A stretch of 46,820 nt of DNA from Alteromonadaceae bacterium (GCA_002746115.1 NVXL01000213.1:1-46820); one strand, 5' to 3'; shown: positions 37,364 through 46,081, counted from the first letter of the stretch. Notes: generated by a model from the sequence alone, not told the origin. Translations and numbers: made by a program.

Positions 37364-38512
37364 ATGATCCCTACTTCTAGCTTAGAAAAATCGCCGATGG
37401 TATTGCAGTGCAATCTATTGCTACACCTAATCAATGAGGTTGAAGCGATGATCGTATGGGCATTGACCAACGGTCGGGATGTGCCGTCGGCTATTGTGGA
37501 GCGCTTTTACGATATTCTCAACGAGGTGCCACCTGACGCGGCGTCAATGGCGAACAAAAAGGCCTCTTCGGTACTTGATGATTGCGATCAAGAGCGCTTG
37601 CGCGGTTTTACCGGAGACCTTAGTGATTTGGTTGACATTCATAGAGTTCTTCGTCTGATTATTATGCCCGCTAAACCTCGAACGGTAACATTAATGTTTA
37701 GGGAGCAACACCGTAAGTCTTTGTTGATGTTTTTAGGCCCAGTTCCGTTGATACGCCAACTAGTGACTATGGCGGTAGTGTTTCTCGCAGTGTTGTACAC
37801 CTTAGGGCAACTCTCAGTAGTCAATATTGAATCCATCAATAGAAGTATTCTTAACTCCGAGGGTACCAATCAGCTGTTCAATCAAGGTTTTTTACTGGCT
37901 TGTGCCGGGCTTGGCAGTGTTTTTTCCTGTTTGTTTCAATCTATGAGTTACGTCACCAAGGGGACATACGACCCCAAATACAACGTGTCTTATTGGGTCA
38001 GAATTATTTTAGGTCTCATGTCGGGTTTGATTTTGGTCGAGATGATACCGGATGAAATATTAAGGCAAGGTGTTATGGAAGAGTTTGGCAAGCCAACAAT
38101 TGCGCTGTTAGGTGGGTTCTCGGCCACAGTGGTGCATAAGCTCTTGCAGAAAATTGTTGATATCCTTAGCAATGTGATCGATCAAATCCCCGGCTCAAAG
38201 CGTCAACCCGACCCCGGGAATAGCTCTGCCGCTGCGGGTGCCGAAGTATATGCAGCGCCTAGCGTTGAGGGTGGCGATCATCCTGCAAATATTGCGCAAC
38301 ATATTAATGAGGCTGCCAATAAAATTGCACAACGAGCACGGCAACGTATTGAAGAGCGAGAACCCCGTGCCGTACAGTCCGATGTGGCCGAGACGAGCCC
38401 CCTAGATTTGTCAACGGAGGCAGCCGTTACGTCGCCACAGGCAGACATTGCTGCTGCATCAGGTGTAGATCTCCCCAAGACTGGCGCCAAAATATCGCTC
38501 AGACGCTCTTAG
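37364..38512 (+). CDS. Membrane protein of unknown function
   Basis: About 382 residues from ATG 37364, chosen because GGAGAG lies about nine bases upstream; ATG 37343 is upstream of that site. Residues 1-120 are soluble and helical. Hydrophobic segments follow at about 125-150 (LIRQLVTMAVVFLAVLYTLG), 175-195 (FLLACAGLGSVFSCLF), 215-235 (YWVRIILGLMSGLILVEMIP) and possibly 250-265. A long Ala/Glu/Arg-rich polar tail (about 290-382) includes a predicted helix (NEAANKIAQRARQRIEER). I recognise no family. It is divergent from msrP. The DUF1631-like gene lies downstream on the same strand after 215 bases containing a large potential hairpin, so joint transcription is unclear. Confidence 0.78.
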   Translation: MIPTSSLEKSPMVLQCNLLLHLINEVEAMIVWALTNGRDVPSAIVERFYDILNEVPPDAASMANKKASSVLDDCDQERLRGFTGDLSDLVDIHRVLRLIIMPAKPRTVTLMFREQHRKSLLMFLGPVPLIRQLVTMAVVFLAVLYTLGQLSVVNIESINRSILNSEGTNQLFNQGFLLACAGLGSVFSCLFQSMSYVTKGTYDPKYNVSYWVRIILGLMSGLILVEMIPDEILRQGVMEEFGKPTIALLGGFSATVVHKLLQKIVDILSNVIDQIPGSKRQPDPGNSSAAAGAEVYAAPSVEGGDHPANIAQHINEAANKIAQRARQRIEEREPRAVQSDVAETSPLDLSTEAAVTSPQADIAAASGVDLPKTGAKISLRRS

Positions 38513-38517
38513 CGGGT

Positions 38518-38564
38518 TGTCGTGTGTTGCTTGGTAAGGCTGGTTAATAAGGCCAGGCACGACA
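38518..38564 (+). other. Long imperfect hairpin after the membrane-protein gene
   Basis: TGTCGTG (38518-38524) pairs with CACGACA (38558-38564). Inside, CTTGG pairs with CCAGG, with a five-base bulge. It starts six bases after the stop codon. There is no U-tract behind it, so it may be an RNA-stability or processing element rather than a terminator. Confidence 0.45.
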
Positions 38565-38727
38565 GTAATCCGTCAGTTAACCCGGGGCTTTAGTCGAATA
38601 AGCTCACGCGGCACTTAAATTTGTTCTAGCCTTAAATATTAAACGACATAATTTCGTGGCTTTTTTAGCATTAACTCCCCTTTAAATCCCAGGTGCTTTT
38701 TGCAATGCCTGGTCAGGCGATTTGGCA

Positions 38728-40023
38728 ATGAATCAAAAAGTAACTATAAGCCCGAAGAATATATTATCTGGTGATGGCGAACAGATTCGTATGCTATTAC
38801 AGGCCTTGGCATCGGTTAAAAAAGATGTAGATTTAAACGTGAATGAACCCTTGGATGAAGCTTTGTTACAGGCTTATCCTAAAGATCATCGTTGGATGTA
38901 TTTTGTCGCTCTAGTGTTTGATACCGCGCTTAAGCGCAGCGCTTTAGACCCTGTTTTGTTGCAAGTAATGCCGCCCGTGAGGCAAGCGTTTATACGTTTG
39001 AGCTTGCAGGATGGACAGTTATTATCCGATGATAATCATGTCGCTCGTCGCTTATTAGCGCTTTTATATAGCAGCGGCGCACCTTGGTACGAAGGCCTAG
39101 GTGATGCTGGCGAAGCATACAAACAAGCCTTTTGTCGAAGCGTTCAAGCATTCGAAGATGTGCCCTCACAGCAGGATCCTGCGATATGGGAGCGCGAGCT
39201 AACGACGTTTGAGCGCTTCTTAGCGGAAGAGCAAGCGCAAGTTACGCAGTTACACGCTCGTGTGGCAGCACGAGAAGAAGCGATTATGTCGGTTGAATCC
39301 GCTGAACAAAAGATTCTGCAGATGTTGAATAGCCGTGTGGCTGGCAAGCAGATCCCCGCATTTTTACTTGAATTTCTATATCAAGATTTCAAAGAACAGT
39401 TATTGCACCTAGCTAAAAAACAAGGGCGAATTGATCCGCTGTTGCGACGCTGGCGTTCCTTGTTAGAGTTTTTTGTTTGGATCTGCGACGCAGAAAATGT
39501 CCAAAAAGATCCCCAAAGAGCATTCAGCTTAGGGCCGATGTTAATTTCACAGCTAACGGAGTTAATGGAGCAAACATTCAAAGAGCCTGTAAAGGAAGGT
39601 GCAGATGACCAGCAGGAGTTATTAGCTCGGTTTGAAGTGATGATGGTGGAAGTGTTAAAAGGTAAGCCGCCAGAATGCGTGTTGGCACCAGAGCTCAAAG
39701 TTCCTGAAGCTGCAGGCGGTGCGATTTTTTGTCAGGTGACGATGGGGCAAATGGATGTTGTGAGCGAGGGCGATTGGTTCCGATTTAAAACAGCAGATAA
39801 GCGTAGTTTGCGTTGTATGCTATTAAAAAAATTCGAAGATGACGACCAGTGGTTGTTTGTTAATCGCAATGGCACCCGAGTGATGCGTAAAGGCGCTCAA
39901 AAAGTAATAGAGGGAATAGAAGCCAAAGCTATTGTTAAACTGCTAATCGGTGGTGATGTATTGACCGATGCACTTAAAAAACATGCTTCGGCCTTGCTTA
40001 AGCAGTTTATGGCGGGGCGGTAA
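38728..40023 (+). CDS. DUF1631-like protein, unknown function
   Basis: About 431 residues, soluble, mostly helical, with a beta-rich C-terminal module (about 335-400; SEGDWFRFKTADKRSLRCMLLKKF, then WLFVNRNGTRVM). That module resembles the C-terminal part of DUF1631 proteins, but the usual members are about 700 residues long, so this is a short relative or a different family with a shared end. Residues 150-240 contain a helical segment (REEAIMSVESAEQKILQML) suited to helix packing. An in-frame TTG lies two codons upstream at 38722; I prefer the ATG. There are no signal peptide or TM segments, so it is cytoplasmic. The function is unknown. Confidence 0.72.
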   Translation: MNQKVTISPKNILSGDGEQIRMLLQALASVKKDVDLNVNEPLDEALLQAYPKDHRWMYFVALVFDTALKRSALDPVLLQVMPPVRQAFIRLSLQDGQLLSDDNHVARRLLALLYSSGAPWYEGLGDAGEAYKQAFCRSVQAFEDVPSQQDPAIWERELTTFERFLAEEQAQVTQLHARVAAREEAIMSVESAEQKILQMLNSRVAGKQIPAFLLEFLYQDFKEQLLHLAKKQGRIDPLLRRWRSLLEFFVWICDAENVQKDPQRAFSLGPMLISQLTELMEQTFKEPVKEGADDQQELLARFEVMMVEVLKGKPPECVLAPELKVPEAAGGAIFCQVTMGQMDVVSEGDWFRFKTADKRSLRCMLLKKFEDDDQWLFVNRNGTRVMRKGAQKVIEGIEAKAIVKLLIGGDVLTDALKKHASALLKQFMAGR

Positions 40024-40053
40024 TAAGCTCGCAGAGCGCCAAGTTCCCCATGG

Positions 40054-40082
40054 TTGACCTCAATCTTATCTATAACTATACT
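40054..40082 (+). promoter_or_regulatory. Sigma70-type promoter of the Panacea cassette
   Basis: TTGACC (40054-40059), 17-base spacer, TATACT (40077-40082): five of six matches in each hexamer. It would give a leader of about 60 bases before the ATG at 40148. The octamer TATAACTA occurs at 40071-40078 over the -10 region and again at 40121-40128 in the leader, a possible autoregulatory site. Confidence 0.65.
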
Positions 40083-40147
40083 AAGTCATCAAAACAACTG
40101 TTCAAACATACAGAAAAGTTTATAACTAATTGATTTAAGGAGGGTTT

Positions 40148-40645
40148 ATGACTTACAGCGCAAAAGCCGTAGCTAACCTCTTGATTGATGTGGCCCGAGA
40201 AAATGGTAGCTCTTTAGATCAAATGAAGCTACAAAAGCTTGTTTACATCACACACGGCTGGAACCTTGCAATCACCAACAAGCCCTTGATTGAAGACGGT
40301 ATTCAGGCTTGGAAATATGGCCCTGTAATTCCGGTGTTATACGAGGAGTTTAAAAACTGTGGTCGAAATGACATCATGGATTATGCAACGGATGTTAATG
40401 TTGCTGACGACCTGAGTTTCTCATTCACGCCTCCTAAAATAAATGAAAATGATAGCGCCACATATAAGCTAGCAAATAAGATATGGGCGACTTATGGGAA
40501 GTATAGCGGCCCACAACTGTCTAATTTAACCCATATGCCTGATACTCCTTGGGATAAAGCTTACATCGGTGGTGGCCAAGCGGTAATTGATAACAGTTTG
40601 ATTAGAGAGCACTTTGTTAACTTATCACGGAATCCAAATGCCTGA
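40148..40645 (+). CDS. Panacea-domain (SocA/DUF4065) protein, probable antitoxin
   Basis: A 165-residue cytoplasmic protein. The Panacea signature is clear: SLDQMKLQKLVYITHGWNLA (22-41), then PLIEDGIQAWKYGPVIPVLYEEF (48-70) and the later LSNLTHMPDTPWDKAY. Panacea proteins include the proteolytic adaptor SocA and the antitoxin PanA, which neutralises many unrelated toxins, including membrane-acting ones. A strong AGGAGG lies five bases before the ATG, so high expression is expected, as for an antitoxin. The next gene starts inside this one with an eight-base overlap (ATG 40638, stop 40643-40645), so the two are translationally coupled. The domain call is firm; the antitoxin role is an inference from family and layout. 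Confidence 0.88.
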   Translation: MTYSAKAVANLLIDVARENGSSLDQMKLQKLVYITHGWNLAITNKPLIEDGIQAWKYGPVIPVLYEEFKNCGRNDIMDYATDVNVADDLSFSFTPPKINENDSATYKLANKIWATYGKYSGPQLSNLTHMPDTPWDKAYIGGGQAVIDNSLIREHFVNLSRNPNA

Positions 40646-41108
40646 TAACGTCTCTCTCGATGCTCTAGACACCATTCAGATTCCCACCCTTGCAGAACAA
40701 TCTATCGAAGACGAGCTTTACCAATCATCCGAAAAACAATCACATGAAGAGCATAAAGTTCGCGGTGCGCAAGATGAGGCCTTAGGCGTAGCACGAGAAA
40801 AAATACGTAAGCTTGAAATTGAAAATGACGATTTGGCTAGGCTTGGGCCGCATAGAAGAAAGTATTCTTGGTGGATTTTATACTTCGTTATTGCCTTCGT
40901 AACCGTGACATTTGTAACGTTATTAATGAGCTCATATCAAATAAAAATCTCCGACGGAGACGCCTACCGGACTTTAATTAACTTGGATAAAGAAGTTGTT
41001 GTAACGCTGTTAGCGACAAACACTGTACAGGTTGTAGGCTTACTTTATGTCGTGGCCAAATGGCTTTTCCCGTCCAAACCGGAACAAAAGAAAGATAAGC
41101 AAGCGTAA
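40638..41108 (+). CDS. Coiled-coil two-TM protein, candidate toxin/effector partner
   Basis: About 156 residues from ATG 40638; an in-frame TTG at 40614 is less likely. Residues 1-65 are acidic and helical and form a probable coiled coil (GVAREKIRKLEIENDDLARL). Two TM helices follow at about 74-95 (WWILYFVIAFVTVTFVTLLM) and 118-142 (VVTLLATNTVQVVGLLYVVA), separated by a short polar loop, and the protein ends in a lysine-rich tail. I recognise no named family. Its position directly behind and overlapping a Panacea gene is that of a PanT toxin. Membrane insertion suggests action by membrane disruption or gating, but this is a hypothesis. CGGA seven bases before the ATG can serve as ribosome-binding site. 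Confidence 0.8.
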   Translation: MPDNVSLDALDTIQIPTLAEQSIEDELYQSSEKQSHEEHKVRGAQDEALGVAREKIRKLEIENDDLARLGPHRRKYSWWILYFVIAFVTVTFVTLLMSSYQIKISDGDAYRTLINLDKEVVVTLLATNTVQVVGLLYVVAKWLFPSKPEQKKDKQA

Positions 41109-41162
41109 CGACGTTACGCCGTATTCCTCGAGTCTTTCCAGCAAAATCACCCGCGCCAGCAA

Positions 41163-41900
41163 TTAATCGATTACAAATCGATAGCCTACATCTCTGATGG
41201 ACTGAATAAACTTTGGGGATCGAGGGTTGGTTTCAATTTTTTTACGCAAAGTCGTGACACAGCGGTCGACACTGCGTTCAGTCGTTAGGAGGCTGTTACG
41301 CCAGACGGCGTTGAGCAGCGTCTCGCGAGTGAGGGCGTGGCCTGCGCGACTCAAGAAAAAAGCTAACATATTGTACTCTTTGGGCGTTAACTTGATGGGG
41401 GCTTGGGTCTCTTGTTTCTCCTGCCTCTCTTGTGAAATGTGACGTGTTAATCGATGTGTTTGAGTGCAAAGATTAAAGTCACCAAAGTGATAGGAATGGG
41501 TTTGACTCTTGGCGTGTCGACGGATGAAGGCTTGGCTTCTAGCGTGAAGCTGGTTAATGCTAAAGGGCTTAGTGACATAATCATCGGCGCCAAGGTTTAA
41601 GCCGCGCACAATGTCGTCCTCATGCCCTTTAGCGGTTAACATGATAATAGGCGTGTCGATTTGAGCTTCGCGGATCTGGGCGCAGACATCAAAGCCATTA
41701 ATCTTTGGCAGCATAATATCCAATAATATCAAGTCAACCGGCGTCGAGAAGGCGATCTCCAGGGCCTGTTCTCCGTCCATAGCGGTGTAAACTTGGTACT
41801 TCTTACGGCTATAGCTATCTTTTAATCCACGGATAATCGCGGAATCATCCTCAATGATAAGGACGCTGTGTTGATCGCTAGGTGTGGGGGCTTCGGTCAT
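41163..41900 (-). CDS. OmpR/PhoB-family response regulator
   Basis: A 245-residue regulator from ATG 41900; an upstream in-frame ATG at 42020 would overlap the kinase gene by over 100 bases and is rejected. The receiver domain (about 12-125) has phospho-acceptor D61 in LILLDIMLP, the acidic pair IIEDD, and conserved TAK and DDYVTKPF. The C-terminal winged helix (about 145-243) has LTPKEYNMLAFFL, LTRETLLNAVW, RSVDRCVTTLRKKIE and the end RDVGYRF. It starts 11 bases after the sensor kinase gene, so the two form a cognate pair. It is the last gene of the three-gene minus-strand operon. Target genes are unknown; the upstream TPR gene may be one. Confidence 0.94.
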   Translation of the reverse strand: MTEAPTPSDQHSVLIIEDDSAIIRGLKDSYSRKKYQVYTAMDGEQALEIAFSTPVDLILLDIMLPKINGFDVCAQIREAQIDTPIIMLTAKGHEDDIVRGLNLGADDYVTKPFSINQLHARSQAFIRRHAKSQTHSYHFGDFNLCTQTHRLTRHISQERQEKQETQAPIKLTPKEYNMLAFFLSRAGHALTRETLLNAVWRNSLLTTERSVDRCVTTLRKKIETNPRSPKFIQSIRDVGYRFVID

Positions 41901-41910
41901 GACGCTTATT

Positions 41911-43926
41911 CTAATCTGTTGAGGCGGTTGTTGGGATGAGTAGGCTAAAGGTGCTGCCCTGTCCGAGTGTGCTTTGTAAGTCGATACGGCCATTGTGAGC
42001 GCGGGCAATATAGGCGGCAATGTATAAGCCTAGCCCGCAACCTTCGGTTTTTCTATTGAGGTAAGGATCAGCACGGAAAAATCGATTAAATACTCTTTGG
42101 CAGTCCTTTTTACTCAAGCCTATTCCCTTGTCGGTGACGGAGAATACGATATGTGAGCCATTTTTGTGATCGTAAATGGTCTGGCATTCAAGGGTGATGT
42201 GTTTGTCATCTGAGCTGTATTTACAGGCGTTATCAAGTAGATTGATTAAGGCGGTTTTTAGCATGTCTTTATCGCCTTCGAATAAAATCTCGTCAGAGTT
42301 TTTAGGCATGATTTTGTGTAGTGTGACGTTTTGCTGTTTAAACTTCTCAGCGAGTACTTCTAGAGATTCATCGATAACTTGCTCGGCTTGCACTGTGTCG
42401 AAGTAGAAATTATGCTGGTCACGTTCAACCCGTGAGTAGGTTAGAAAGTTATCGACTAGGTGTGTCAAGCGAATATTTTCTCGGCTAATAATTTCGATAT
42501 ATTCTCTTACGGTCTGCTGGGGGCAATCGCTATCTTCTAACATGTTATCAATAAGTAGGCGAATCGAGGTCAATGGGGTTTTTAATTCATGGGAGACTGT
42601 CGCCACTACGTCGTTTTTGAGTTGGTGCAACTTTTCCTGCCTATTCATATAGTAGGCAACGTAGATGGAGGAAATGATGAGTATGGCGATAACCATTGAA
42701 CCGGTCCAAAGAAATAACCAGGTTTTGGCCGTAATCGAGTCGTGTAAAGTCGTACGGTTCTGCCAGTCGGCAACAAAGGTCAAACCCTCTAATCTGTCGT
42801 TTAAAGGTATTTTCATAAATACCTCAGCAGATGCGCTATTGTCGTTTGCTGAGATAATATTGATATTAAGTTTGGCACCGCTGTAGCTGTGTTGGAACTC
42901 ATCCGTAAATGTGTCTGCCAGCAGGTGTTTGTTTACAAGCAAGGTTATACGCTTATCTTTGGTATGCAGTGCAATGTGTTCGGAATTAACCGTGGTCGCG
43001 CCCGTTCTCGGTGTTAATGTTGCGCGGGTTTGCTTATTTTTCAGGATGTTTTGGGCAAGTTGCTCTGCATCAATCGTTGGGAATGTCAGGTGATCAATAC
43101 CGGCTTGTTTTGCTACCGCTAGCGCTCGCTGCGCGATAAAGAGACGTTGGCTAGCGGGCATTTGCTTGTGCTGATAGTCATTGAGTTGGGTGGCTAGTGC
43201 GCGTAAATTTTCCTCATTGGGGTTTAGCTCGGCTATACGCAGCCTTGCATCCATAGCGGTACTGCGCACATTGGAGTCTAGAGCTTGCTGCTTTTGCTCG
43301 GTGTCCACGAGTTGTTGATAATATAGGCCTGTCTGTTTCAGCTGATTTAACTTGTATGCGTTACGTGCCATGGCGAGTAAAATCTTGGCTTGTTTTTGAC
43401 GGTGTTGCGTATCATATTTTGGGATTAAAGCTTTTAATTTCTTATAGCTTTGAAGGGCTTGCGCATGCTGTTTGAGGTAAAATTCTTGGTGCTGTGCTTT
43501 TTGCCACAAGGGGTGTTTGATTGGCGCATTTGAGGTGTTGGTAGTGGCGTTGGGGTAGGCGACTTGACCGTCCGGCTTCCATAAGATAACACTGTCGACA
43601 TAGTCCTGCTGGATAATCTCGGAAAATAATTTTCCGTAGTTTTGGTTTGTATTGTTTGTGCTGCTGGTATTGCCGGTATTGCTATTAGTGTCAGAGGCTT
43701 GTTGCTCAAAATAACTCCTTGTCCTAGAATTCCAAAGTTGCTGTACTGCCGCTAGCGATTTAAGTGCATCTTTATAGTAAATCGATTTTAATTTTTGCTC
43801 AGTAGCAATTCGCTCGTTTTGCATTGAGTGATACATAAACCACATAATGCAAAGTGTTGGCAGCACAAAACCCAAGCATAAGGCTGCGAGATAGGGCTTT
43901 ATTTTAGGTTTTGTGCTGATTAACAT
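41911..43926 (-). CDS. Sensor histidine kinase with long periplasmic helical domain
   Basis: The 671-residue inner-membrane kinase has TM1 at about 12-32 and a very long periplasmic region (33-400). This begins with a low-complexity Asn/Ser/Thr stretch (79-96) and has a helical, TPR-like section (about 140-280; ALQSYKKLKALIPKYD, AKILLAMARNAYKLNQLKQ, RLFIAQRALAVAK), then a beta-rich part. TM2 is at about 402-425, then HisKA with H446 (TVSHELKTPLTS) and HATPase (LINLLDNACKYS, DKGIGLS, EGCGLGLYIA). No HAMP domain is seen between TM2 and HisKA. It lies 27 bases after the secreted TPR-protein gene and 11 before the regulator gene. The TPR-like sensor suggests that it detects a protein or envelope structure. 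Confidence 0.92.
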   Translation of the reverse strand: MLISTKPKIKPYLAALCLGFVLPTLCIMWFMYHSMQNERIATEQKLKSIYYKDALKSLAAVQQLWNSRTRSYFEQQASDTNSNTGNTSSTNNTNQNYGKLFSEIIQQDYVDSVILWKPDGQVAYPNATTNTSNAPIKHPLWQKAQHQEFYLKQHAQALQSYKKLKALIPKYDTQHRQKQAKILLAMARNAYKLNQLKQTGLYYQQLVDTEQKQQALDSNVRSTAMDARLRIAELNPNEENLRALATQLNDYQHKQMPASQRLFIAQRALAVAKQAGIDHLTFPTIDAEQLAQNILKNKQTRATLTPRTGATTVNSEHIALHTKDKRITLLVNKHLLADTFTDEFQHSYSGAKLNINIISANDNSASAEVFMKIPLNDRLEGLTFVADWQNRTTLHDSITAKTWLFLWTGSMVIAILIISSIYVAYYMNRQEKLHQLKNDVVATVSHELKTPLTSIRLLIDNMLEDSDCPQQTVREYIEIISRENIRLTHLVDNFLTYSRVERDQHNFYFDTVQAEQVIDESLEVLAEKFKQQNVTLHKIMPKNSDEILFEGDKDMLKTALINLLDNACKYSSDDKHITLECQTIYDHKNGSHIVFSVTDKGIGLSKKDCQRVFNRFFRADPYLNRKTEGCGLGLYIAAYIARAHNGRIDLQSTLGQGSTFSLLIPTTASTD

Positions 43927-43953
43927 AGAAGATACTTCGTGGTTATTTAGCGA

Positions 43954-45537
43954 TTACAGTGGCTTGTTCTGTGGTTGTTTGCTTGCTGTTTTAGTCGCTG
44001 TTTTAGTTGATGTGGCGTCGATTACTTTAAAGCTTTCAATCATTTGATCATACTCAGCACGATGGCTCTCGAAGCTATCTTTTTCGATTTGAAAAATAAA
44101 CGAGTATCGATGTTTCTCGTGAAGAATAATCGCACGGTACTCGACCATAGCTTTTTTGTTGAATTCGTAGTCAGAAACATAACGAATGGCTTTGTTACCG
44201 TTCACCGTAAATTCTTCCATAGTCGCTTCACGAGGGACAAAGTTTTTGAAAAAACCGGTCGCCCACTCAATGGCCCATTCCGCAGGCATTTTCGGGTCTG
44301 TGGGGTACCACTCGCCAGTAGGGTGATCCGACACATCAAGGTATCCGACGGTTCCGGTGGCATCAAAAGGCACAATCATTAATTGAAGATGCTCATCATT
44401 TTTATGTGATGTATCAAAAGCGTGCCAGCGTTTTGCCAATTCAAATTCTGCGTTTTTACTGGCATAGCGATATGTGGTTGCTTGTGACGCTGAGAGTGAT
44501 CCGCTACCCTTAAGTTTAAACGTTTGGTGTTGAACGCTATACATCACAATAGGGCGGCTTGGCTCATCCTTCGCAACCCATAGTTCCATGCTAAATAGTG
44601 CTGCCTTAAATTGGCGATAGGTGACTTTTACGTGGTAAGTATTGTAACTCCCTGCGGGAACGTCAATTCTTGTGTTGTCATCAAGTACCTGTAAATCAAG
44701 GTGGATATAACCACCGGCTTGATGGCTGTAACTCGGTATTGTGACGCTGTAGTCTTTTTGTAGCGGTAGTCGTCGGATAATAGTTTCCATACTACTATCG
44801 GAGATTGATCCGGGTTTGAAGTCTTCTACAATGACCTCGTTAGAGATATTGTTTCGCATGATCACCTTGCCATCTTTCACTTCGGTGCTCATTCCTGGCC
44901 AATGTGGGCCACGGAGATCGGTAGAAATGGTCTCACCGCTTTCTTCGTCCTCTAATAAACTCACCGCGATTTGTCGTCGGTTGTGGGCGCTGGCAAAGAC
45001 CTGTTGATTTAGCCATTGGACTTGCCCGTTTGTGCCTATTTGCTTGAGTTTCACGAGATTTGTGTAGCTTTCTTTTAGCCCTGCGGGGTTATGGATGGTG
45101 TATTCAAGAACCTCGCCGTCGACCCATGGCGGTGGAAGTAAATTGAGCTGTGTAAACGGCAGGCTAAATTTTTCGTCTTCTGCATTTGCGACGATATTGG
45201 CAAAATCACCGTATTGATCAATCAGGGCGTTAAAGTTGAGCAGTGCTTGAGAGTTGTCGCCCAGCTTTTTATAACATCGCCCGAGGTGTAATAAGGCTTT
45301 TGCCGATACAACTCGTTGATTATCGGTGTTGGCGATAATGTCGGTATAAAGTTTGATCGCGGTATCGAGGTCACCTAAGGTTTCTTCTGTGTAGACGGCT
45401 TGGTCAAAACTTGCGTTAATATCCGTGTGTGTGTCGGCTTGAACTTGCCATGCTTGGCTTGATAGTGCGATAAGTCCGGCCAAACATAAGGCTTTTCTAA
45501 TCGATGTGCTTTTGTACTTTGTCTGTATTTTGTTCAT
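43954..45537 (-). CDS. Secreted TPR protein with DUF3108-like beta domain
   Basis: The 527-residue protein has a signal peptide ending near QVQA (35), two or three TPR-like helices pairs (about 45-135; DLDTAIKLYTDII, AKALLHLGRCYKKLGDNSQALLNFNALI), and then a beta-rich domain (about 150-365; VDGEVLEYTIHNPAG, IDVPAGSYNTYHVKV, WVAKDEPSRPIVMYSVQ) resembling DUF3108-type periplasmic domains. A C-terminal alpha/beta domain (about 385-512; EDVSD-like YLDVSDHPTGEWYPTDP, FNKKAMVEYRAIIL) may be a PsbP/MOG-like fold. It is the first gene of the operon with the sensor kinase and regulator, so it may be the periplasmic co-sensor. No enzymatic motif was recognised. Confidence 0.82.
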   Translation of the reverse strand: MNKIQTKYKSTSIRKALCLAGLIALSSQAWQVQADTHTDINASFDQAVYTEETLGDLDTAIKLYTDIIANTDNQRVVSAKALLHLGRCYKKLGDNSQALLNFNALIDQYGDFANIVANAEDEKFSLPFTQLNLLPPPWVDGEVLEYTIHNPAGLKESYTNLVKLKQIGTNGQVQWLNQQVFASAHNRRQIAVSLLEDEESGETISTDLRGPHWPGMSTEVKDGKVIMRNNISNEVIVEDFKPGSISDSSMETIIRRLPLQKDYSVTIPSYSHQAGGYIHLDLQVLDDNTRIDVPAGSYNTYHVKVTYRQFKAALFSMELWVAKDEPSRPIVMYSVQHQTFKLKGSGSLSASQATTYRYASKNAEFELAKRWHAFDTSHKNDEHLQLMIVPFDATGTVGYLDVSDHPTGEWYPTDPKMPAEWAIEWATGFFKNFVPREATMEEFTVNGNKAIRYVSDYEFNKKAMVEYRAIILHEKHRYSFIFQIEKDSFESHRAEYDQMIESFKVIDATSTKTATKTASKQPQNKPL

Positions 45538-45806
45538 GAGGTTTATTTCCGTTTAGTAATTTTCATCAGTGACGATTACTTTATCGGACTTATATCCTGT
45601 TTTTGTTACCAAAACTCGGAGATGAGTTTAATTGTGCTGGTATTGAGAGCGGCCTAAAGTAGCTCAGCACAAGGGGCGTAATCAATAGGTATTTAGTTAT
45701 TATCGTTAGATTTGAGTATAGCACTGTCGATGAGTCGTGGATAAACGCTGGGGTTTGTGCGGTGAGGAGGGCGGTGAGGGGATCGGTTCCTTGGGGCTTA
45801 AAAGCA

Positions 45807-45836
45807 AGACCCGACAAATGGTGGTTTATCGGGTCT
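45807..45836 (-). terminator. Probable terminator of the small coiled-coil gene
   Basis: AGACCCGA (45807-45814) and TCGGGTCT (45829-45836) form an exact 8-bp stem; the inner AAA/TTT can extend it past a bulge. On the minus strand it is followed by GCTTTTAAG, a short T-run. It lies about 260 bases after the 46100-46513 gene. Confidence 0.5.
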
Positions 45837-46033
45837 CTTTCTAGTCGCTACGGTAAAGCATACTAAGCGAGCGTTTAGCTTATCAATATTGTAGTGAAAG
45901 CTTTTTTGACAATGTTCTGGAGCTGCAACAACCATGTGAGTCGGATGTTTTCAAGTCTTGGCTGTATCCTGTTGTATATTATTTTATAGTTTTAATTGTT
46001 TTATTATAATCTTTTATTATTATTTATTGTTGT

Positions 46034-46081
46034 TTTTGCCGTTAACATTGTTGTTGTTGTTTTGCCGTTAATATTGTTGTT
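46034..46081. repeat. 22-bp T-rich direct repeat
   Basis: TTTTGCCGTTAACATTGTTG plus TT (46034-46055) recurs at 46060-46081 with one change (C to T). The period is 26 bp. The surrounding 100 bases are made of TTG and TTA triplets, probably slippage-derived, right behind the coiled-coil gene. Confidence 0.85.

Noticed and set aside
37104-41108. A larger defence island around the Panacea pair
   Set aside because: The neighbours are MsrPQ, a DUF1631-like protein, an unknown membrane protein and a two-component system. No nuclease, methylase, helicase, integrase or transposase is seen.
41901-42020. Longer N-terminus for the OmpR-type regulator from ATG 42020
   Set aside because: It would overlap the kinase gene by over 100 bases and add a tail not found in the family; ATG 41900 starts at the normal receiver boundary.
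45590-45817. Minus-strand open frame of 75 residues
   Set aside because: It spans the hairpin and promoter region, has no ribosome-binding site and has a non-protein-like composition.
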